A stretch of 64,000 nucleotides of DNA from the NCBI RefSeq assembly GCF_030499515.1, contig NZ_JASTWJ010000001.1:744001-808000 (forward strand), written 5' to 3'. This DNA comes from Streptomyces sp. DT2A-34. GTDB lineage: Bacteria; Actinomycetota; Actinomycetes; Streptomycetales; Streptomycetaceae. Within the stretch, counting starts at the first letter, position 1; every line of letters starts with the position of its first letter. The notes under the pieces were generated by a model that worked only from the letters and a program-made list of their open reading frames with translations, had not been told where the DNA came from and did no database searches. Positions 33,398 through 45,368 of this stretch are shown here, one piece after another. The translations under genes and the position numbers were made by a program.

Positions 33398-34396
33398 ATG
33401 AGTTCCGTGATCGCCGCGACCCGCTTCTCCGTCCTCGACCGCTCCCGCACCCGCGAGGGCCACCCGAACGGAGAGGCGCTGCGCGACACCGTACGGCTGG
33501 CGCAGGAGATCGAGGCGCTCGGCTACCACCGCATCTGGGTGTCGGAACACCACGGCGTACCCGGCGTCGCCGGTTCCGCGCCGACCGTGCTGGCCGCCGC
33601 CGTCGCGTCCGCGACCCGCACGATCCGGGTCGGGACCGGCGGGGTGATGCTGCCCAACCACCAACCGCTGGTCGTGGCCGAGCAGTTCGGCGTCCTGGAG
33701 TCCCTCTTTCCGGGCCGTATCGACATGGGGCTGGGGCGGTCCGTCGGCTTCACGGACGGAGTGCGCAAGGCGCTCGGGCGGGACAAGGGGGACGCCGAGG
33801 ACTTCGCGGCCCAGATCCAGGAGCTGCTCGGCTGGTTCCGCGGCACCTCGCCCACGGGAGTGCACGCGCGGCCCGCCGAAGGCCTGACCGTGCCGCCGTT
33901 CGTGCTGGCCATGGGCGAGGGCGCGGACATCGCCGCCCGCGCCGGCCTGCCGATGGTCATCGGTGACCTCCGGAACCGGGCGAAGATGCGGCGCGGCATC
34001 GACCACTACCGCGACTACTTCCGCCCCTCCCCCTGGGCGAGCGAGCCGTATGTCGTGATCTCCGGCACGGTCGCGGTGGCCGCCACTCCGCGGGACGCCC
34101 GGCGTCTGCTGGTCCCGGAGGCCTGGTCCATGGCCCACTCGCGCACGCACGGCACCTTCCCGCCGCTCCCGCCCGCCGAGCGCGTCGAGGCGCTCACGAT
34201 GACCGCCAAGGAGCGCGGCTTCTACGAGGGCGGCCTCACCGGACACATCGCGGGCACGGAGGAGCAGGTCGCGCACGAGCTGGAGACGCTGCTGAAGGAG
34301 ACGGGCGCGCAGGAGGTGCTGGTCACGACCAGTACGTACGACCGTGCGGCCCTGGTGGACTCCTACCGGCGGCTCGCCCGGATCGTCAGGGCGTGA
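33398..34396 (+). CDS. luciferase-like (LLM class) flavin-dependent monooxygenase
   Basis: The 332-residue TIM-barrel protein begins at ATG 33398, 43 bp after the FAD oxidase. GYHRIWVSEHHGVPGVAGSA, IRVGTGGVMLPNHQPLVVAE and LFPGRIDMGLGRS are the conserved family strands. Members use FMNH2 or F420H2; this LLM subgroup (bacterial luciferase-like, MsnO8 type) cannot be assigned a substrate. It may share transcription with the upstream flavoenzyme. Confidence 0.9.
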   Translation: MSSVIAATRFSVLDRSRTREGHPNGEALRDTVRLAQEIEALGYHRIWVSEHHGVPGVAGSAPTVLAAAVASATRTIRVGTGGVMLPNHQPLVVAEQFGVLESLFPGRIDMGLGRSVGFTDGVRKALGRDKGDAEDFAAQIQELLGWFRGTSPTGVHARPAEGLTVPPFVLAMGEGADIAARAGLPMVIGDLRNRAKMRRGIDHYRDYFRPSPWASEPYVVISGTVAVAATPRDARRLLVPEAWSMAHSRTHGTFPPLPPAERVEALTMTAKERGFYEGGLTGHIAGTEEQVAHELETLLKETGAQEVLVTTSTYDRAALVDSYRRLARIVRA

Positions 34397-34420
34397 TCCG
34401 GGCGAGCCGGCGGCCGGAGG

Positions 34421-35737
34421 TCAGTCCGTGTCGCGCGGGTCGAACGACTGGGTGTCGATCGTGAGCGGCTTCGGGAACGCGCCGGCCACCGATTCCCAGC
34501 CGGTGAACTTGAAGTCGGTTCCCTCCCGGTCCCCGTCCGCGGGCGTGGCCTCGCCGTCGTGGGTGACGAGCAGGCCCTTGGGGAAGGACCGGCCGAGCGG
34601 GACGTTGACCACGGTGGCACCGTCGGAGTGCTGCACCCCGTCGGTGGCGGCGCTGTCGGTGACGGCGAAGGAGCCGAGGTAGGTGTTGCGGCCCTGGCGC
34701 TCGTACACGGCGAAGGTGTTGTCGCCCTGGCTGGAGGCGAGCAGGTAGCCCTTGCCGTCGGCGGCGTGGTAGATCGCGGCGCCCTCGGCGTCGGCGCTCA
34801 GGTGCTCACCGCCGAAGCCGGGGTCGTGGGCGGTGTCGAGGACGCACTCCTCTTCCTCCGCGTCGTACGTCCACGGAGTGCCGTACTCCCGCACCCGGTC
34901 GATCAGCTCGGGTCGGTCGAACTCCTCGTCGTCGAGGTCGACCCGCCACAGCCCGACGTCCTCCTGGGCCGCGTACAGGACGTGCTGTTCCTGGTCGACG
35001 ACCATGCCCTCGACCTGCGCGTGGTCACCGGGGTCGGCGCACGGCGTCCAGCTGCTGCCGTTCGGCAGGGTGAAGGAGGCGGGCAGATCGAGGGTGTCCT
35101 CCGTCCGGTAGCCGACGCGGCCGTCGCGGTCCTCCAGCTGGAGCAGCCGTACCCGGGTCTCCGAGCGGCGCGACACCACCGCGTACGCGTGGTCGTCGTC
35201 GCTGAAGGCGGCCAGCCCGTAGGCGGTGCGCTGGTCGTCGACCTCGGCCTCGCTCGCGGAGAAGACCGGCGCGGCGTCGGCCGCCGTCACGTCCTTCAGC
35301 GGGGGCCTGCCCGCCGCCACGGCGGCCGGGTCGATCGCGTAGGCCCGGATCCGGTCCCGCCCGCGGTCGCTGACCAGGGCCAAGTCGGTCTTCTTGCCGC
35401 CCAGTTCGAAGCCGTAGACGACGTCGACGTTGTTGAAGCGGCCGGGTGCGGCGTCGTCGTTCGGGGCCTCGGGCGCCGCGATGTGCTGGAGCCGTCTGCC
35501 GTCGAGGCCGTACACGTCGAGGCCGGCCTCCTTGAGGGTGCCGATGACAATGCTGCGGCCCGGGTGGTCGGGGTCGACCCAGACGGCCGGGTCGTCGGCG
35601 TCGGCGTTGCCGCCCGCTTCGTCGTCGTACACGGCGGGCGTCTCGACGCGGGCGGAGACGGCGACTGGCTGCGGGGCGGCGGCGCCCGAGACCATCAGCA
35701 GCGCGGCGGTGAGAGTGCTCAGAGCTGAAACGCTCAC
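34421..35737 (-). CDS. secreted beta-propeller phytase
   Basis: Start GTG 35737 (GAGGAGT upstream) gives 438 residues with a signal peptide (about 1-28). [40 protein letters not shown] and [20 protein letters not shown], plus late [20 protein letters not shown], are blade motifs of calcium-dependent BPP phytases (3-phytase). Acidic residues bind Ca and phytate between blades. It should free phosphate from phytate outside the cell; PhoP control is plausible but no PHO box was identified. It is divergent from the UvrA-like gene. Confidence 0.9.
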   Translation of the reverse strand: MSVSALSTLTAALLMVSGAAAPQPVAVSARVETPAVYDDEAGGNADADDPAVWVDPDHPGRSIVIGTLKEAGLDVYGLDGRRLQHIAAPEAPNDDAAPGRFNNVDVVYGFELGGKKTDLALVSDRGRDRIRAYAIDPAAVAAGRPPLKDVTAADAAPVFSASEAEVDDQRTAYGLAAFSDDDHAYAVVSRRSETRVRLLQLEDRDGRVGYRTEDTLDLPASFTLPNGSSWTPCADPGDHAQVEGMVVDQEQHVLYAAQEDVGLWRVDLDDEEFDRPELIDRVREYGTPWTYDAEEEECVLDTAHDPGFGGEHLSADAEGAAIYHAADGKGYLLASSQGDNTFAVYERQGRNTYLGSFAVTDSAATDGVQHSDGATVVNVPLGRSFPKGLLVTHDGEATPADGDREGTDFKFTGWESVAGAFPKPLTIDTQSFDPRDTD

Positions 35738-35903
35738 GATACTCCTCGGTAGGAAGGGAGACTGGCGAGACGTTATGGGCGGCCGGTGTGACTGAGCCGA
35801 CGGCCTCGTGAACATCAGGTGGCTCGAACGGGCGAGCGTCTGGTTCGCATAGAATCGCGGGGTTTGCCCATGCCCCCGACTCGCGCCTCCGGAGCCCGTC
35901 CCC

Positions 35904-38240
35904 ATGCCTTCCCCGCACGACCCGTACGTCCGCGTCCGCGGCGCCCGTGAGCACAACCTCAAGGGCGTGGACGTCGACATTCCGCGGGATGTGCTGACCG
36001 TGTTCACGGGTGTGTCCGGTTCCGGGAAGTCGTCGCTCGCCTTCGGCACGATCTACGCCGAGGCCCAGCGCCGCTACTTCGAGTCGGTCGCGCCCTACGC
36101 ACGCAGGCTGATCCACCAGGTCGGGGCGCCGAAGGTCGGCGAGATCAGCGGTCTTCCGCCCGCCGTGCCGCTCCAGCAGCGCCGCTCGGCGCCGACGTCC
36201 CGCTCGTCCGTCGGCACGGTCACCAACCTCTCCAACTCCCTGCGGATGCTGTTCTCCCGCGCGGGCGACCACCCGCCGGGCGCCGAGCGGCTCGACTCGG
36301 ACGCCTTCTCGCCGAACACGGCGGCCGGGGCGTGCCCGCAGTGCCACGGCCTGGGCCAAGTACACCGTACGACCGAGGAGTTGCTGGTCCCCGACCCGTC
36401 GCTGTCGATCCGGCAGGGCGCGATCGCCGCGTGGCCGGGGGCCTGGCAGGGCAAGAACCTGCGCGACATCCTCGACGCGCTCGGCCACGACGTCGACCGA
36501 CCCTGGCGCGAGCTGCCCGCCGAGCAGCGCGAATGGATCCTGTTCACCGACGAGCAGCCGGTCGTCACCGTCCACCCGGTGCGCGACGCCGACCGCATCC
36601 AACGGCCGTACCAGGGCACGTACATGAGCGCCCGGCGGTACGTCATGAAGACCTTCTCCGACTCCAAGAGTCCCACCCTCAGGGCCAAGGCGGAGCGGTT
36701 CCTCGCCTCCGCGCCCTGTCCGGCGTGCGGCGGCAGCAGGCTGCGGCCCGAGGCGCTGGCGGTGACCTTCGCCGGCCGGACGATCGCCGAGCTGGCCGCG
36801 CTGCCGCTGACGGAGCTGGCGGGCACTCTGGACGGCGAAGCCTCGTCGGAGACGGCCCGGGTCCTCACCGGTGACCTCAAGTCCCGTATCGCACCCGTCG
36901 TCGAGCTCGGCCTCGGCTACCTCAGCCTCGACCGCGCCACGCCGACGCTCTCGGCGGGCGAACTCCAGCGCCTGCGGCTCGCGACCCAGCTGCGGTCCGG
37001 TCTCTTCGGTGTCGTGTACGTCCTCGACGAGCCGTCCGCGGGACTGCACCCGGCGGACACGGAGGCGCTGCTGACGGTGCTGGAGCGGCTGAAGGCGGCC
37101 GGGAACACGGTGTTCGTGGTCGAGCACCACCTCGACGTCGTGCGCGGCGCCGACTGGCTGGTCGACGTGGGGCCTCGTGCGGGTGAGCACGGCGGGCAGG
37201 TGCTGCACAGCGGGCCGGTGGCCGAGCTGGCGGCGGTCGCGGAGTCGGCGACGGCGCGCTTCCTGTTCGACGACTCCCCCGCCGCCGTACGCCAAGGGCG
37301 CGCGCCGCACGGCCAGGTGAAGGTCGGCCCGGTCACCCGGCACAACCTGCGCGGGGTGACCGCCGAGTTCCCGCTCGGAGTGTTCACGGCCGTCACCGGC
37401 GTCTCGGGCTCGGGCAAGTCCACGCTCATCGGCGAGATCACCGAGGATCTCGCGGGCGTGGGCCGCCTGGTCTCGGTCGACCAGAGGCCGATCGGCCGCA
37501 CCCCGCGCTCCAATCTCGCCACCTACACCGGGCTCTTCGACGTCGTGCGCAAGGTGTTCGCGGCCACCGACGAGGCGCGGGCCCGTGGTTTCGGCGTCGG
37601 GCGCTTCTCCTTCAATGTCGTGGGCGGGCGCTGCGAGACGTGTCAGGGCGAGGGGTTCGTCAGCGTCGAGCTGCTGTTCCTGCCGAGCACGTACGCGCCG
37701 TGCCCGGACTGCGGCGGGGCGCGCTACAACCCCGAGACGCTCCAAGTGGCGTACCGGGGACGGAACATCGCGCAGGTGCTGGACCTCACGGTCGAGTCGG
37801 CCGCGGACTTCGTCGCGGACACGCCGGCCGTCGCCCGCAGCCTCGGCACCCTGCTCGACGTCGGTCTCGGCTACCTGCGGCTCGGCCAGCCGGCCACCGA
37901 GCTGTCCGGCGGTGAGGCCCAGCGCATCAAGCTGGCGAGCGAGCTCCAGCGCGGCCGTCGCGGCCACACCCTCTATCTCCTCGACGAGCCGACGACCGGA
38001 CTCCACCCGGCCGACGTCGAGGTGCTGATGCGCCAGTTGCACGGGCTGGTCGACGCCGGGCACACCGTCGTCGTGGTGGAGCACGACATGTCCGTCGTGG
38101 CGGGCGCGGACTGGGTGATCGACCTGGGGCCGGGCGGCGGTGACGCGGGCGGACGGATCGTGGCGGCGGGTCCGCCCGCCCAGGTGGCGCGGGCGAGAGG
38201 CAGCGCGACGGCGCCGTATCTCGCCCGGGTCATGCCGTAA
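35904..38240 (+). CDS. short UvrA-like ABC-ATPase
   Basis: The 778-residue protein is related to excinuclease UvrA but shorter than the usual 940-1000. It has two ABC modules: Walker [14 protein letters not shown] (36-48) and [13 protein letters not shown] (about 500), and signatures [15 protein letters not shown] and [15 protein letters not shown]. Zinc modules are [14 protein letters not shown] and CETCQGEGF...CPDCGG. The missing length falls in the N-terminal insert, including UvrB-binding parts. Such UvrA2-like proteins are tied to tolerance of DNA-binding drugs; direct repair function is uncertain. The start is ATG 35904. Confidence 0.9.
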   Translation: MPSPHDPYVRVRGAREHNLKGVDVDIPRDVLTVFTGVSGSGKSSLAFGTIYAEAQRRYFESVAPYARRLIHQVGAPKVGEISGLPPAVPLQQRRSAPTSRSSVGTVTNLSNSLRMLFSRAGDHPPGAERLDSDAFSPNTAAGACPQCHGLGQVHRTTEELLVPDPSLSIRQGAIAAWPGAWQGKNLRDILDALGHDVDRPWRELPAEQREWILFTDEQPVVTVHPVRDADRIQRPYQGTYMSARRYVMKTFSDSKSPTLRAKAERFLASAPCPACGGSRLRPEALAVTFAGRTIAELAALPLTELAGTLDGEASSETARVLTGDLKSRIAPVVELGLGYLSLDRATPTLSAGELQRLRLATQLRSGLFGVVYVLDEPSAGLHPADTEALLTVLERLKAAGNTVFVVEHHLDVVRGADWLVDVGPRAGEHGGQVLHSGPVAELAAVAESATARFLFDDSPAAVRQGRAPHGQVKVGPVTRHNLRGVTAEFPLGVFTAVTGVSGSGKSTLIGEITEDLAGVGRLVSVDQRPIGRTPRSNLATYTGLFDVVRKVFAATDEARARGFGVGRFSFNVVGGRCETCQGEGFVSVELLFLPSTYAPCPDCGGARYNPETLQVAYRGRNIAQVLDLTVESAADFVADTPAVARSLGTLLDVGLGYLRLGQPATELSGGEAQRIKLASELQRGRRGHTLYLLDEPTTGLHPADVEVLMRQLHGLVDAGHTVVVVEHDMSVVAGADWVIDLGPGGGDAGGRIVAAGPPAQVARARGSATAPYLARVMP

Positions 38241-39177
38241 GGGCCTCGCGCGACGGGACCGACGGCAGCTCTTCGGCGCCGGTGACGGGGGCCGTGCGGA
38301 CCGCACCGGGCACCGGGAGGGGCACGGCGCGCCGCGGGCCGGGGAGCCGGACCTGCCGCGCCCCGAGGAGCGCGGACGCTTCGGCCGCCCGGGCCAGGGA
38401 ACGGCGGTCCGGGCGGCTGCCCGGCGCCATCGGCTCCTGCACCTCCGCCTCGGCGACCAGCTCGCGTGCCCGCACCACCCGCCACACCGAGGTGAGCAGC
38501 GAGTCCTCGCCGACGAAGGCGGCCGCCGTGCCGGGCGCGCCCCGGGCCGTCCGGTAGTGCAGGCGGACCGGCTGGACGGGGACGCCCGCGTCGAGGGCTG
38601 CCTGGAAGGCGGCCCGGCGGAAGTGGCCCTGGGCGCGGCCGCACCAGGTGCTGCCCTCGGGGAAGACGGCGACCGCTTCGCCGGCCCGCAGCGCCCCGGC
38701 GATCCTCGCCACCGTCTCGGGCAGTGCGCGGATACGGTCCCGGTCGATGAACAGGGCGCCGCTGCGGGCGGTCAGCCACCCCGCCACCGGCCACTGCCGG
38801 ATCTCCGACTTGGCGAGCATCCGGGCCGGGCGCACGGCGGCGAGCAGCGGGATGTCCAGCCAGGAGACGTGGTTGGCGACGAGCAGCAGCCCGCCGTCGG
38901 GCGCGGCGCCGCCGTCGATCCGTACCCGGACTCCCGCGGCCCGGACGACCCAGCGACACCAGCGTCGGATCAGTTCCGCGGGTATCCGGCCGCTGAAAGG
39001 GCAGAGCGCGACCCCGACGACCAGCAGGAACAGGACCGCCGCGATCCGCAGGACGGCCAGTGGCAGTGCCCTGGCCGGTTCCGTCACCTCCACGCACGTG
39101 TGCGGGGTGCAGGGCGCGTGGGGTCGCCAGAGGTTCGCCGCCTCGACGGGGTGGGCCCGCGCAACCTGGGTGCTCAT
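38230..39177 (-). CDS. 1-acyl-glycerol-3-phosphate acyltransferase-like protein (OlsA-like)
   Basis: The 315-residue PlsC-family enzyme has one N-terminal helix (LPLAVLRIAAVLFLLVVGVA). The catalytic box is NHVSWLDIPL (H-x4-D), and glycerophosphate-type motifs are FIDRDR and FPEGSTWCG. Start ATG 39177, or GTG 39195 which would overlap the upstream olsB stop (GTGA). Because it follows an OlsB-like gene, it probably O-acylates lyso-ornithine lipid (OlsA role) rather than making phosphatidic acid. Its 3' end overlaps the UvrA-like gene by 11 bp, convergent. Confidence 0.85.
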   Translation of the reverse strand: MSTQVARAHPVEAANLWRPHAPCTPHTCVEVTEPARALPLAVLRIAAVLFLLVVGVALCPFSGRIPAELIRRWCRWVVRAAGVRVRIDGGAAPDGGLLLVANHVSWLDIPLLAAVRPARMLAKSEIRQWPVAGWLTARSGALFIDRDRIRALPETVARIAGALRAGEAVAVFPEGSTWCGRAQGHFRRAAFQAALDAGVPVQPVRLHYRTARGAPGTAAAFVGEDSLLTSVWRVVRARELVAEAEVQEPMAPGSRPDRRSLARAAEASALLGARQVRLPGPRRAVPLPVPGAVRTAPVTGAEELPSVPSREALTA

Positions 39178-39191
39178 GGCCGCCACGTCCG

Positions 39192-39962
39192 TCACGCCGG
39201 GACGAGGGAGAGGAAGTGCCGCAGATAGCGCGGGTTGACCCGGCGCATCGACAGCAGCACGTACATGTCGGCCACACCGAACTCCGGGTCGTGCGCGGGC
39301 TCGCCGCAGACCCAGGCGCCTAGGCGGAGGTAGCCGCGCAGGAGGGCGGGGAGTTCGGTGCGGGTGGCGGAGGCGGGGGCGGTCGGCTGCCACGGGCGCA
39401 GCGGTCGTACGCGGTACTCCTCCGGGGCCAGGTGCTTGGCCTGTACCCGGTCCCAGGTCGCGGCGGCGAGCGTGCCGCCGTCGGCCAGCGGGATGGAGCA
39501 GCAGCCGGCCAGCCACTCGTGGCCGCGGTCGACCATGTAGCGGGCGATGCCGGCCCAGATGAGGCCGATGACGGCGCCGTCGCGGTGGTCGGGGTGGACG
39601 CAGGAGCGGCCGACCTCGACCAGGTCCGGGCGCAGGGCGTCGATGCGGGTGAGGTCGAACTCGCCCTCGGAGTACAGCCGGCCCGCGACCGCGGCCCGCT
39701 CCGGCGGCAGCAGCCGGTAGGTGCCGACGACCTGCCCGGACACCTCCTCGCGGACCAGCAGGTGGTCGCAGTACGCGTCGAAGGCGTCGATGTCGAGGCC
39801 CGGCTGCGGGGTGGACAGCAGGGCCCCCATCTCGCCGGCGAAGACGTCGTGCCGCAGCCGCTGGGCGGCGCGCACGTCCTCCTCGTCGCGGGCGAGGCCG
39901 ACGGTGTAGCGGGTGGGTGCCGTGGGCTGCGGGGGGCGTTCGACGGTCAGTACGCCGGTCAT
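39192..39962 (-). CDS. olsB: OlsB-like ornithine N-acyltransferase (GNAT fold)
   Basis: The 256-residue protein is a PF13444-type acyltransferase. AAQRLRHDVFAGEMGALLST, DAYCDHLLVREEVSGQVVGT and LVEVGRSCVHPDHRDGAVIG fit the OlsB/hemolysin-like family that transfers 3-hydroxyacyl chains from ACP to ornithine. The next gene is an OlsA-like acyltransferase in overlap, so the two would give ornithine lipid, a phosphorus-free membrane lipid. ATG 39962 is preceded by AGGAGT. Confidence 0.85.
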   Translation of the reverse strand: MTGVLTVERPPQPTAPTRYTVGLARDEEDVRAAQRLRHDVFAGEMGALLSTPQPGLDIDAFDAYCDHLLVREEVSGQVVGTYRLLPPERAAVAGRLYSEGEFDLTRIDALRPDLVEVGRSCVHPDHRDGAVIGLIWAGIARYMVDRGHEWLAGCCSIPLADGGTLAAATWDRVQAKHLAPEEYRVRPLRPWQPTAPASATRTELPALLRGYLRLGAWVCGEPAHDPEFGVADMYVLLSMRRVNPRYLRHFLSLVPA

Positions 39963-40250
39963 GGCTTACTCCTGGTCACGGGCCGGGGACGGCGAGCGGA
40001 GAGCGGTGGGAGCGATGCGATGTGCCGCCCCTGTTCTTCCGATGCCGGTTGGCGTATGCGTGACCGGTGCCAGGAGAGTGGATGTGCGAATGTTGAACGG
40101 CGCGGGCCGGTACCGGCCGTCCATGTTCCGGTGCCCGATCGGTCAGCCGGACGATCCGGTGCCGTTCACCTGACAGCGCAGAAAAGGCGAGACGGGGCCG
40201 GGGAGCACCTCCCGACCCCGCCCGTCCGCACCTATCAGCGAACGTTCATT
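39963..40250. other. intergenic region between olsB and sdhB
   Basis: About 290 bases precede the repeat at 40251. It holds the olsB promoter and no supported gene. Confidence 0.4.
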
Positions 40251-40341
40251 GCAGCGCCCCAAAGGGGCGCGGGACTGTTTCGATGTGCGGCTCCGCCGCG
40301 TGGGCGCGACAAGCCACGAAACACCCGCAGCCGCCGGACAA
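40251..40341. repeat. intergenic palindromic repeat (family C, copy 1)
   Basis: A 7-bp stem hairpin (40254-40260 with 40264-40270, AAA loop) is followed by a degenerate tail with GACAAGCCACGAAACACCCG. The same parts, inverted, occur at 44763-44832. It ends just beyond the sdhB stop and probably acts as its terminator. Confidence 0.6.
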
Positions 40342-40358
40342 CCGTCCCTGCTACGGCG

Positions 40359-41101
40359 CTACCGCTTGACCTTCCGCGCGGCCCGCAGCCACTCCTTGTT
40401 CATGCTCGTGACGGACATCAGAGGGATGCCCTTGGGGCAGGCGGTGGCGCACTCCCCCGTCAGCGTGCACCCACCGAAGCCCTCCTCATCCATCTGCCCC
40501 ACCATGTCGAGCACCCGCGTCTCCCGCTCAGGCGCCCCCTGCGGCAGCACATTCAGATGGTTGATCTTGGCGGAAGTGAACAGCATCGCCGCCCCGTTCG
40601 GACAAGCCGCCACACACGCCCCGCACCCGATGCACTCGGCGTGCTCGAACGCGAAGTCGGCGTCCGGCTTCGGCACCGGCGTGGCGTGCGCTTCGGGAGC
40701 CGCACCCGTCGGCGCGGTGATGTAACCACCGGCCTGGATGATCCGGTCGAACGCGGACCGGTCCACGACCAGGTCCTTGACCACCGGGAACGCGGACGCC
40801 CGCCACGGCTCGATGTCGATCGTGTCGCCGTCCTTGAACGACCGCATGTGCAGCTGACACGTGGTCGTCCGCTCGGGCCCGTGCGCATCGCCGTTGATCA
40901 CGAGCGAGCAGGCACCGCAGATGCCCTCACGGCAGTCGTGGTCGAAGGCGACCGGGTCCTCGCCCCTGAGGATGAGCTCCTCGTTGAGGGTGTCGAGCAT
41001 CTCCAGGAAGGACATGTCGGAGGAGATCCCGTCCACCTGGTACGTGGACATGGCGCCTTCGGCGTCGGCGTTCTTCTGCCGCCAGACCCGCAGGGTGAGC
41101 T

Positions 41102-41105
<4 letters not shown>
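40359..41105 (-). CDS. sdhB: succinate dehydrogenase/fumarate reductase iron-sulfur subunit
   Basis: ATG 41105 gives 248 residues. [2Fe-2S] ligands are Cys58, 63, 66 and 83 ([10 protein letters not shown] and TCQL). The [4Fe-4S] motif is [11 protein letters not shown], and the [3Fe-4S] motif is [14 protein letters not shown], all intact. It passes electrons from SdhA to the membrane b subunit. Its start overlaps the end of sdhA by 4 bases (ATGA). Confidence 0.95.
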
Positions 41106-43052
<1,947 letters not shown>

Positions 43053-43053
43053 G

Positions 43054-43761
43054 TCAGCTCACCACTCCGGTCATGACGCCCACGGGTACGGCGATGAAGC
43101 CGGCCGTGAGCAGCAGCGCGAGGACGTTGGCGACGGTCTTCAGGGCGCGGTCTCGGGTGCGGCTGCCGGCGCCGAGGGTCTGGGCGGCGCTCCAGAAGCC
43201 GTGCCGGATGTGCAGGCCGAGGGCGAGCATCGCGACGATGTAGATGACGTTGCCGTACCACGTGGAGAAGGTGTCCACGACGTTCTGGTACGGGTGGCCC
43301 TCCTGGAAGCCGCCCGAGTGCACGGTGCCGGTCGTCAGGTCCAGGACGTGCCAGACGATGAACAGGCCGAGGATGATGCCGCCCCAGCGCATGGTGCGGG
43401 TCGCGTAGGAGGCCCGCGGCTTCTTGTGCACGTACTTGCTGGGGCGTGCCTTGATGTCGCGGCGGCTGAGCTGGTACGCCGAGGTGGCGTGGGCGACGAC
43501 GGCGGCGACCAGCACGACGCGGATCAGCCAGAGCGTCCACTCGTAGTGCATGAACGGTTCGCCGACCGTGCGCAGCCAGTGGCCGTACGCGTTGAACTCG
43601 CCCGCGCCGAAGTAGATCTTCAGGTTGCCGATCATGTGGGCGACCAGGTACAGCAGCATGATCAGCCCGCTGACCGCCATCACGGTCTTCTTGCCGACGG
43701 TGGAGTCCCACACCGTGCGTGCCATGGACGGCCGTCGATCCGTCCGCGTTGCCAGAGCCAT
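43054..43761 (-). CDS. sdhC: succinate dehydrogenase cytochrome b subunit (type B, single subunit)
   Basis: The 235-residue protein has five predicted helices, with haem-ligand His residues in [28 protein letters not shown] and [10 protein letters not shown]. That is the di-haem type B anchor, as in Bacillus and Wolinella FrdC/SdhC, so no separate SdhD is needed. It is the first gene of sdhCAB, ends 2 bases before the sdhA start, and is divergent from a LysR gene. Confidence 0.93.
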   Translation of the reverse strand: MALATRTDRRPSMARTVWDSTVGKKTVMAVSGLIMLLYLVAHMIGNLKIYFGAGEFNAYGHWLRTVGEPFMHYEWTLWLIRVVLVAAVVAHATSAYQLSRRDIKARPSKYVHKKPRASYATRTMRWGGIILGLFIVWHVLDLTTGTVHSGGFQEGHPYQNVVDTFSTWYGNVIYIVAMLALGLHIRHGFWSAAQTLGAGSRTRDRALKTVANVLALLLTAGFIAVPVGVMTGVVS

Positions 43762-43821
43762 GGAACAGGACGCTAGGCCCGAACCACCTCATCGGTCCAA
43801 GACATGGTCCGGCTCGTTTCG

Positions 43822-43836
43822 ATAGGCACTGGCTAT
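43822..43836. promoter_or_regulatory. T-N11-A LysR-type box
   Basis: ATAGGCACTGGCTAT is an inverted repeat (ATAG-N7-CTAT) containing T-N11-A. It is 10 bases before the lysR start and 61 bases from the divergent sdhC start. LysR regulators bind such sites in divergent promoters. Confidence 0.5.
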
Positions 43837-43845
43837 GCTGGCTGG

Positions 43846-44730
43846 ATGCAGTTCCAGCAGCTCCAGTACTTCGTGGCGGTCGCCGAGACCCGGCACTTCA
43901 CCCGGGCCGCCGATCTGGTGCATGTCGCACAGCCCTCGCTGTCGCAGCAGATCAAGGCGCTGGAGCGGGAGTTGGGCGCGGACCTGTTCCTGCGGGCGCG
44001 CGGCAACATCACGCTGACGGACGCCGGGGAGGCCCTGCTCCCGCTGGCCCGGCGCATCCTGGCCGACGCGGACACCGCACGGCACGAGGTGCAGGAACTG
44101 GTGCAGCTGCGTCAGGGCCGGGTCCGGCTGGGCGCGACCCCGAGCCTGTGCACGGGCCTGCTCCCGGACGTGCTGCGCGCCTTCCACGACCGCTACCCCG
44201 GCATCCAGCTGCTGATCGAGGAGGGCGGCTCGCACGACCTGGTACGAGAGCTGGCGCGCGGCGCCCTCGACCTCGCGCTGGTCGTCCTGCCCCTGCCGAC
44301 CCCGTCCCCCGCGCTCACCACGGTCGAGCTGCTGCGCGAGGACCTGGTGGTCGTCTCCTCACCCGATGCGCCCCGCCCCGGCGGCGGCCGGCGCACCGTG
44401 CGCATCGCCGACCTGGAGGGGGAACGCCTGGTGATGTTCCGGCACGGCTACGACCTGCGGGAGCTGACCGTAGCCGCGTGTCGCTCCGCTGGGTTCGAGC
44501 CGGATTTCGCGGTGGAGGGTGGGGAGATGGACGCGGTGTTGGGGTTTGTGCGGGCGGGGCTGGGGGTCGCGGTCGTGCCGCGGATGGTGGCCGCGCGGTC
44601 CGGGCGCGGGCTGCGGGTCACGCCGCTGGCCCGGCCCGGGCTGCACCGGACGATCGCGCTGGCGCATCGCAGTGATGTGGCTCCGCCTCGGGCCGCCAGG
44701 GAGTTGCAGCGGATGCTTCTGGAGCGGTGA
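43846..44730 (+). CDS. LysR-family transcriptional regulator
   Basis: Start ATG 43846 (MQFQQLQYFVAVAETRHFTR) gives 294 residues; the open frame upstream belongs to the promoter. The N-terminal winged helix contains AADLVHVAQPSLSQQIKALE. The C-terminal substrate-binding domain runs from about residue 90, with RLGATPSLCTGLLPDVLRAF. It is divergent from sdhCAB, and a T-N11-A box lies between them, so it probably regulates that operon and itself. Inducer unknown. Confidence 0.92.
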   Translation: MQFQQLQYFVAVAETRHFTRAADLVHVAQPSLSQQIKALERELGADLFLRARGNITLTDAGEALLPLARRILADADTARHEVQELVQLRQGRVRLGATPSLCTGLLPDVLRAFHDRYPGIQLLIEEGGSHDLVRELARGALDLALVVLPLPTPSPALTTVELLREDLVVVSSPDAPRPGGGRRTVRIADLEGERLVMFRHGYDLRELTVAACRSAGFEPDFAVEGGEMDAVLGFVRAGLGVAVVPRMVAARSGRGLRVTPLARPGLHRTIALAHRSDVAPPRAARELQRMLLER

Positions 44731-44762
44731 CCGTGGCTGTGGCCCCCTGGCGCCGTTGCGCG

Positions 44763-44832
44763 ACAGCGCCATCGGGGACTGCGGGTTGTCCGTGGTTGCC
44801 CGCGCAGTTCCCCGCGCCCCTTCGGGGCGCTG
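44763..44832. repeat. intergenic palindromic repeat (family C, copy 2)
   Basis: A 7-bp stem hairpin (44814-44820 with 44824-44830, TTC loop) joined to a CCCGCAGT-type tail. It is an inverted relative of the copy at 40251-40341. It lies between convergent lysR and NTF2-like genes and may be a bidirectional terminator. Confidence 0.6.
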
Positions 44833-44833
44833 C

Positions 44834-45292
44834 TCAGACGCCTGCTCTACGGCGTGCCGCCGCCGTGCGCACGGCGTCCAACGGGATCCCCGCCTGTTCG
44901 CACAGCGTGGCCAGGTCGAAGTAGATCGTCTCGCCGGCCATCAGCCCTTCCTTGAAGGGGACGATATTGGCGAAGGGCACCTCGAAGGCGCCCCCGCCGG
45001 GTGGGACGCCGAGCCAGTCGCCCCGGCTGGTGCCGCGCAGGGTTCCCCACACGGCGATCACGTCGTCGCCGAAGGCGATGCCCTCGTCCTGCGGAGCGAG
45101 GTCGGGGAAGGCGGTGAAGTACTGCTGCTCGTACGCGGCCCGCACCGCGTCCCGCCCCTGGCTGCGCAGCCCAAGGGGCTGGGTCTGGAGGAAGCAGTCG
45201 TCGACGAAGGTCTGCAGAACCGCGTCGATGTCGCGCGCCGCCTCGGCCTCGCGGTGGGCCTCGAAGAGGCGACGCATGTTCGTGACGTCCAT
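44834..45292 (-). CDS. NTF2-like/SnoaL-type small protein
   Basis: The 152-residue protein has the cone-shaped NTF2/ketosteroid-isomerase fold: LFEAHREAEAARDIDAVLQT at the start, then AYEQQYFTAFPDLAPQDEGI and DWLGVPPGGGAFEVPFANIV. This resembles SnoaL/ester-cyclase-like proteins (SnoaL-like polyketide cyclase, PF07366). No polyketide genes are near, so a small-molecule hydrolase or isomerase role is open. Confidence 0.78.
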   Translation of the reverse strand: MDVTNMRRLFEAHREAEAARDIDAVLQTFVDDCFLQTQPLGLRSQGRDAVRAAYEQQYFTAFPDLAPQDEGIAFGDDVIAVWGTLRGTSRGDWLGVPPGGGAFEVPFANIVPFKEGLMAGETIYFDLATLCEQAGIPLDAVRTAAARRRAGV

Positions 45293-45368
45293 GTCCGCGC
45301 TCCCTCCGCTCAGGGCGTCGGTGACCCCGTCTTCGATCGTATGAAGGGGGTCACCGCGCAGCCACCGC

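Noticed and set aside
31969..34396. Biosynthetic gene cluster (LuxR, FAD oxidase, luciferase-like enzyme)
   Set aside because: No core biosynthetic enzyme, carrier protein or transporter is adjacent; three tailoring-like genes are insufficient.
35025..38306. Very long minus-strand open frame (1093 codons)
   Set aside because: It is antisense to the UvrA-like gene and part of the phytase; such shadow frames are common in GC-rich DNA, and the translation has no domain.
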